A program made the position numbers and the translations under genes. From the NCBI GenBank assembly GCA_045562555.1, contig JBJKVO010000015.1:310001-374000 (forward strand): a DNA stretch of 64,000 nucleotides, read 5' to 3'. The stretch is from UBA2588 sp002339805 (GTDB taxonomy: Bacteria > Chloroflexota > Dehalococcoidia > Lucifugimonadales > UBA3495). The notes beneath the pieces are model-generated. The model worked only from the letters and a program-made list of their open reading frames with translations. It was not told the origin of the DNA and did not search any database. This document shows, in pieces, positions 60,034 through 64,000 of this stretch. Position 1 is the stretch's first letter, and the number at the start of each line of letters is the position of its first letter.

Positions 60034-60975
60034 TTACTTTGTTGTGTATGGACCTTCTAGGAATTTAAATATATCTGATTCTGCTGATAGTACTACTGTA
60101 GTGTCGCTGCTAAAAATATTTTTGTAAGCTTCAAGACTTTTCCTGAATGAAAAGAAATCTGGATCTTTGTTTAGGGATTCTGCTAATATTTTGATTGCTT
60201 CTGCTTCCCCTTCACCTCTAATCTCGTTGCTTGTCTTCTGAGCTTCAGCTTTAATTATTGTTGCTTGTTTATCTGCATCAGCTTTGATCTTGAGTTCTTT
60301 TTCATCACCCTCTGCTCTGAATCTACTTGCAATTCTATTTCTTTCAGCACGCATTCTCGTATAGATGCTCGGGGTTACTTCGTCAGGGAAGTCGGCTCTT
60401 TTGATTCTAACGTCGCTTATCTCAATGCCTAGATCTTGTTCTGTGACTTGTTGTCTGACATCTGCGAGAACAACTTGCAGGATTTCATTCCTGGTTTCCG
60501 TTCCAACGTATAAAGGAATTCCTTCTGTATCCACCACTTGGTTTCCTGTTGCGCTAAGTACCGGTGCCGCTCCTATAATTTCTATGCGGTCCCTTCTTGC
60601 AACTTCTGTACGTAGGCTAGAAGTCACAATGTCTGCTAATCTGCTCCTAGCGTTCGTTTCGGTTCTGAGAGTCTTTCTGAATTTCACAGGATCTGTAATT
60701 CTATACCTAGCGTATGAATCCACCACTAAGTTTTCTTTCTCTATGTCAGGCATTGCAACTGGTGGAGCGTCTATACGAAGAATTCGTTTATCGAATCTAA
60801 CGACTACGTCTATAAACGGAGCTTTGATATTAAGTCCTGGATCTCTTTTGATATCTTGAACTTCACCGAATCTTAGGATTATAACTTGTTCAGTTTCGTC
60901 TACCACATACAATGCAGAAGATAATCCAATGATACCTGCTGCTACTATTATTATTAATAAAATTAACGGTTTCAT
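60034..60975 (-). CDS. hflC: FtsH protease modulator HflC (SPFH family)
   Basis: 313 residues. A signal anchor (LILLIIIVAAGIIGLSSALYVV) is followed by the SPFH/band-7 domain (DETEQVIILRFGEVQDIKRDPGLNIKAPF, VVRFDKRILRIDAPP) and a coiled coil rich in charged residues (MRAERNRIASRFRAEGDEKE). HflC and HflK form a cage around FtsH in the membrane and modulate its proteolysis. AAAGAG precedes the ATG. It is 13 bases after hflK, and ftsH lies on the same strand about 500 bases further upstream. Confidence 0.93.
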   Translation of the reverse strand: MKPLILLIIIVAAGIIGLSSALYVVDETEQVIILRFGEVQDIKRDPGLNIKAPFIDVVVRFDKRILRIDAPPVAMPDIEKENLVVDSYARYRITDPVKFRKTLRTETNARSRLADIVTSSLRTEVARRDRIEIIGAAPVLSATGNQVVDTEGIPLYVGTETRNEILQVVLADVRQQVTEQDLGIEISDVRIKRADFPDEVTPSIYTRMRAERNRIASRFRAEGDEKELKIKADADKQATIIKAEAQKTSNEIRGEGEAEAIKILAESLNKDPDFFSFRKSLEAYKNIFSSDTTVVLSAESDIFKFLEGPYTTK

Positions 60976-60987
60976 ATTTTAATCTCT

Positions 60988-62076
60988 TTACTCTATATTG
61001 GGGGATAATGGTATAGGTGTCAGCTTGTTGTTTTCACCTAAAATTAGCACTGTTTCTGTATCTGGAGAAACAATGATTTTAGATATACCAGGTAAAATAT
61101 CTTCCATGGCTTCTAAATACAATCTTTGCCGGGTTACATCTTTAGAGTTGTAATATTCGTTTAATATGGATTCGAATCGAGCCGCCTCACCTTCAGAAGT
61201 AGCAATTCGAGCTTCCTTGAATGCCTCTGCTTCTCTTATAATCTGTTCCGCAGCACCATTAGCTCGAGGAATGATGTCGTTTTTGTAAGCGAGTGCTTGG
61301 TTCTCTTTTGTGTCTCGTTCTTGACGAGCTCTAAGAACATCCTGGAAAGCATCTTGTACTTCTTGAGGAGCTTTCACATCTTGTAATTTTACGTTAACTA
61401 CGTTGATGCCTGTCTCATATGAATCTAGAATCTCTTGCAATCTAAGTCTCGTTTCTGATTCTACTAGTGCTCGTTGTTCTGTTATTACATCATCGATGGA
61501 ACTTTGACCTATAACTAATCTAAGAGCTGCTTCAGATGCATCTTTTAAAGTTTTGCCGTCGGGGCTTCCTGGATCAACTCCTCTTTCAGGTTCTCCGGGG
61601 TCATTCACCTTAAACAGAAAATTAGACAGGTCTTTGATGGTATATTGGATCACCATCTGGACGTCTACTATATTTAGGTCTCCACTGATCATTAGAGATT
61701 CTACAGGTACTGCCGCAGTTCCTCCGCCTGCAGTACTTACGAACCCTAGTTCCATTCTGCGGGTTTCAGTGGTTAAGACCACATCTTTCTTTCCAACAGG
61801 CCCGGGCCACCACCAATGCAAACCTTCTTGTGTTACCGGGTTACCTTGAGCTGCACCAAAAACCCTGAGCACAGCTTGCTCACCAGGGTTGATAGTATAT
61901 ACTCCGCTTCCTAGCCAGATTGCTGCAATTATAAGGAGACCGAATATCAGGATTCCGCCAAATCCAAATCTACCGAATTTGCCGGTAACTCCAGAGAAAG
62001 CGCCTTTGATTTGCTTGATGAGATCGTCTAAGTTGATTTCTGGTTGTCGACCCGTAGGTCCACCTGGTGGATACAT
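60988..62076 (-). CDS. hflK: FtsH protease modulator HflK (SPFH family)
   Basis: 362 residues. The N-terminal cytoplasmic stretch is Gly/Pro-rich (MYPPGGPTGRQPEIN), a membrane helix follows (GGILIFGLLIIAAIWLGSGVYTI), then band-7 features NPGEQAVLRVFGAAQGN, GLHWWWPGPV, the SPFH core, and a long coiled coil ending near DILPGISKIIVSP. It partners HflC. AAGGA precedes the ATG. Between it and ftsH lies a plus-strand hypothetical gene, so the hfl genes have their own promoter region at 62077-62209. Confidence 0.93.
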   Translation of the reverse strand: MYPPGGPTGRQPEINLDDLIKQIKGAFSGVTGKFGRFGFGGILIFGLLIIAAIWLGSGVYTINPGEQAVLRVFGAAQGNPVTQEGLHWWWPGPVGKKDVVLTTETRRMELGFVSTAGGGTAAVPVESLMISGDLNIVDVQMVIQYTIKDLSNFLFKVNDPGEPERGVDPGSPDGKTLKDASEAALRLVIGQSSIDDVITEQRALVESETRLRLQEILDSYETGINVVNVKLQDVKAPQEVQDAFQDVLRARQERDTKENQALAYKNDIIPRANGAAEQIIREAEAFKEARIATSEGEAARFESILNEYYNSKDVTRQRLYLEAMEDILPGISKIIVSPDTETVLILGENNKLTPIPLSPNIE

Positions 62077-62209
62077 AAAAAGTCCTTGTTAATTGTTAAT
62101 TAGGATTACTACATTACGGTTTCTATTCTAACACGCCAATGGTATACAATTATAGTCACTTAGCAAAGATATAAGTATTGTTATTTTTTTTTAAAGGAGT
62201 GACCTTTTA

Positions 62210-62470
62210 GTGATTTACGACCCAAATTTTGATTCTCAAAAAGACGGTATTACTCGTCTGACTCTTAAATGTGCCCATCAGAATGGGATGATGTATGCCA
62301 TTCCTGCGGATAAGAGTTGGGTTTGTGATGAAGATTCTAGATTTGCCCATGTAGTCGCAGGATTTATGGGAGATCTAACTTCATTGAATGATCCTAGGGT
62401 AGATGCTTTGATGCAGCAATGGGGATTATATTATAGAACTTTGCCTATAGACTCTGAGGTGGAAGACTAA
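62210..62470 (+). CDS. Small hypothetical protein between hflK and ftsH
   Basis: 86 residues from a GTG at 62210, with an AAAGGAG SD about 10 bases upstream. It contains CAHQNGMMYAIPADKSWVCDED and a C-terminal WGLYYRTLP stretch; it has a Cys-His pair near the start but no motif I know. There is no signal peptide. Its stop overlaps the ftsH stop by 4 bases on the opposite strand. It is convergent with ftsH and divergent from hflK, so it is a separate transcription unit. Confidence 0.6.
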   Translation: MIYDPNFDSQKDGITRLTLKCAHQNGMMYAIPADKSWVCDEDSRFAHVVAGFMGDLTSLNDPRVDALMQQWGLYYRTLPIDSEVED

Positions 62471-64000
62471 TCTATAGGATCATTTATTATTGGCATCGAA
62501 GGAGCTGCTTGCCCCCCTGGATTGATTTGAGGAGGGGTGTCAGGAGTAAATGGTTTTGGATCAGGCCCGGGTTCTGGGGACTCTCCTGTTTCTGGGTTTA
62601 ATTCATCTGTTCCACTGATACTATTGAATAATTTGTCTAGGTTCTCACCTGATACAGCTTCGTATTCAATAAGATATTCTGCAATTTGAACTAATTTGGG
62701 CTTATTCTCTTCTATAAGTTCATTAGCTTTGTCATAGGCCCAAGAGATTAATGAGTGTACTTCTTGGTCAATTTCTTCTGCGATTTTATCACCGTAATCT
62801 CTTTCCTCGTTGCTTTGGTTCCCTAGAAACACCATTTCCTGTCGTTTCCCAAATGTGCGAGGTCCTAAACTTGCGCTCATTCCATATCGTTTTACCATTT
62901 CTAGAGCAACTTTGGTCGCTCGTTCGATATCGTTACTTGCCCCTGTCGTGACCTCAGAGAATATTTTTTCTTCTGCTACTCTTCCCCCCATCATGACAGC
63001 CATCATGTCGCTGAATTGATTCTTCGTCCATAGCGACCGGTCTTCTTCAGGCAATAGGGTAGTGTGACCGCCCATATTACCTCTGGAAATTATTGAAATT
63101 TTATGAACTTTGTCAGCATGAGGAAGTAGCCATCCAACCAAAGCATGCCCAGCTTCGTGGTATGCAGTCATTTCTTTCTCTCTGGAACTGATTACTTTAC
63201 TTTTCCTCTGTGGCCCTGCTTGGACTCGTTCGATCGCTTCTTCAAATTGTTCCATAAATATAGATTTTTGATTATTACGGGCAGCTAATATTGCAGCTTC
63301 GTTAACTAAGTTTGATAGGTCAGCACCACTAAATCCTGGTGTCTCTTTGGCCAGGGCATCCATATCAATTTTCTTATCTAAAGGCTTGCCAGCTGCGTGA
63401 ACACCCAAGATGGCTTTTCTTCCACTGATATCTGGGAGGTCTAGCGTGACTCTTCGGTCAAACCTACCTGGGCGTAATAAAGCAGGGTCTAAAATGTCAG
63501 GTCTATTTGTAGCTGCTAAAACAATAATATTAGTATTTTTTTCAAATCCATCCATTTCAACAAGGATTTGATTCAGTGTTTGTTCTCTCTCGTCGTGACC
63601 TCCACCTAATCCTGCACCTCTATGGCGACCAACGGCGTCAATTTCGTCCACAAATATTATACAGGGAGCGTTGCGTTTAGCTTGCTCAAATAAGTCTCGG
63701 ACTCTTGATGCGCCAACTCCTACAAACATTTCCACGAATTCACTTCCGCTAATATGGAAGAATGGTACTCCAGCTTCACCTGCTACCGCTCGTGAAAGCA
63801 ATGTTTTGCCTGTTCCTGGTTGACCTACCAAAAGAACTCCAGTTGGAATACGTGCGCCAAGTGCCTGGAATTTTTCCGGCTGCTTAAGAAACTCTACGAT
63901 TTCTACAAGCTCTTCTTTGGATTCTTCTACTCCAGCGACATCATCAAAGGTTACAGTGGGTTTGGACATGTTAGTCATTTTGGCTTTACTGCGACCAAAA
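62467..64000 (-). CDS. ftsH: ATP-dependent zinc metalloprotease FtsH, N-terminal part cut by window edge
   Basis: The frame continues past the ATG at 63978 to the window edge. The upstream codons read FGRSKAKM before the familiar VTFDDVAGVEESKEEL, matching the linker that follows the FtsH membrane helices, so 63978 is an internal Met and the membrane part is outside. Visible: Walker A GQPGTGKT, Walker B IIFVDEIDAVGRHRG, the Arg-finger region AATNRPDILDPALLRPGRFDRR, and the HEAGH zinc site in AYHEAGHALVGW with the third ligand in a TTGASNDIERAT stretch. The C-terminal tail is Pro/Gly-rich. It degrades membrane and regulatory proteins; HflKC is nearby. Confidence 0.96.
   Translation of the reverse strand, partial: FGRSKAKMTNMSKPTVTFDDVAGVEESKEELVEIVEFLKQPEKFQALGARIPTGVLLVGQPGTGKTLLSRAVAGEAGVPFFHISGSEFVEMFVGVGASRVRDLFEQAKRNAPCIIFVDEIDAVGRHRGAGLGGGHDEREQTLNQILVEMDGFEKNTNIIVLAATNRPDILDPALLRPGRFDRRVTLDLPDISGRKAILGVHAAGKPLDKKIDMDALAKETPGFSGADLSNLVNEAAILAARNNQKSIFMEQFEEAIERVQAGPQRKSKVISSREKEMTAYHEAGHALVGWLLPHADKVHKISIISRGNMGGHTTLLPEEDRSLWTKNQFSDMMAVMMGGRVAEEKIFSEVTTGASNDIERATKVALEMVKRYGMSASLGPRTFGKRQEMVFLGNQSNEERDYGDKIAEEIDQEVHSLISWAYDKANELIEENKPKLVQIAEYLIEYEAVSGENLDKLFNSISGTDELNPETGESPEPGPDPKPFTPDTPPQINPGGQAAPSMPIINDPID

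Noticed and set aside
62467..63978. FtsH of 503 residues that seems to lack its N-terminal membrane domain
   Set aside because: The frame stays open past the ATG to the window edge and the upstream codons (FGRSKAK) match the normal FtsH linker. The missing part is outside the window, so this is an edge effect, not a soluble variant.
1..64000. CRISPR arrays, insertion sequences, integrases, rRNA operons or phage genes
   Set aside because: I read both strands for repeated spacers, transposase motifs and rRNA-like blocks and saw none. All larger ORFs have ordinary metabolic or housekeeping matches.

Overview
The window reads as a densely packed, AT-rich bacterial chromosome segment with short intergenic gaps, many 1 to 17 base gene overlaps and frequent TTG starts. 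I see no phage, insertion sequence, integron or CRISPR array. An alternative complex III operon with cytochrome c maturation genes, several 'YGWW'-type MFS carriers, and many stand-alone oxidoreductases, hydrolases and one sulfatase suggest an aerobic, free-living heterotroph. The mix resembles low-GC marine Chloroflexota of the SAR202 / Dehalococcoidia type. That placement is an inference from gene content; no rRNA is present to confirm it.

Layout. 1-5.6 kb: the N-terminal half of a gamma-glutamyltransferase (cut by the left edge), an IscA/HesB-like protein with a remarkable Cys/Gly tail, an SRAP DNA-protein crosslink protein, a tricarballylate-dehydrogenase-like flavoprotein, RidA, tRNA-Gly(CCC) and a PPOX flavoprotein. 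5.6-10.7 kb: secA and a convergent copA. 10.8-17.6 kb: an MFS carrier with a hydantoinase-type amidohydrolase, a sulfite-oxidase-family molybdoenzyme preceded by a Cys-Cys-Cys leader ORF and an intrinsic terminator, then two tandem paralogous MFS carriers. 17.6-23.4 kb (minus strand): a 2-oxoacid dehydrogenase operon (E1 alpha, E1 beta, E2), lipB, an aminotransferase and pgsA. 23.5-35.8 kb (plus strand): the alternative complex III operon with a split ActB, followed by CcmH, CcmF, a CcmI-like stub, a secreted or anchored protein and a TlpA/CcmG-like thioredoxin. This unit couples quinol oxidation to c-type cytochromes and supplies part of the haem-attachment machinery.

35.8-54.6 kb is a catabolic or accessory stretch: SDRs (one without its catalytic Ser and Tyr), an FAH-family hydrolase, MFS carriers, nadE, two beta-hydroxyacid dehydrogenases, a sulfatase with its own formylglycine-generating enzyme, a GlcG/HbpS-like protein, an NHL propeller, an M42 peptidase and a malate/lactate dehydrogenase. 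54.7-64 kb returns to housekeeping: serA, a ketopantoate-reductase-like protein, tRNA-Gly(TCC), sucCD, hflKC and ftsH (cut by the right edge).

The observation I consider most worth pursuing is the polycysteine leader peptide plus intrinsic terminator in front of the sulfite-oxidase-family gene (14650-14814, minus strand), which looks like a cysteine- or sulfur-responsive attenuator. Next are the octacysteine Gly-rich tail on the IscA-like protein, the CcmF/CcmH-linked complex III operon with split ActB and an unexplained small membrane protein, and the Cys-Cys N-terminal motif on the formylglycine-generating enzyme.
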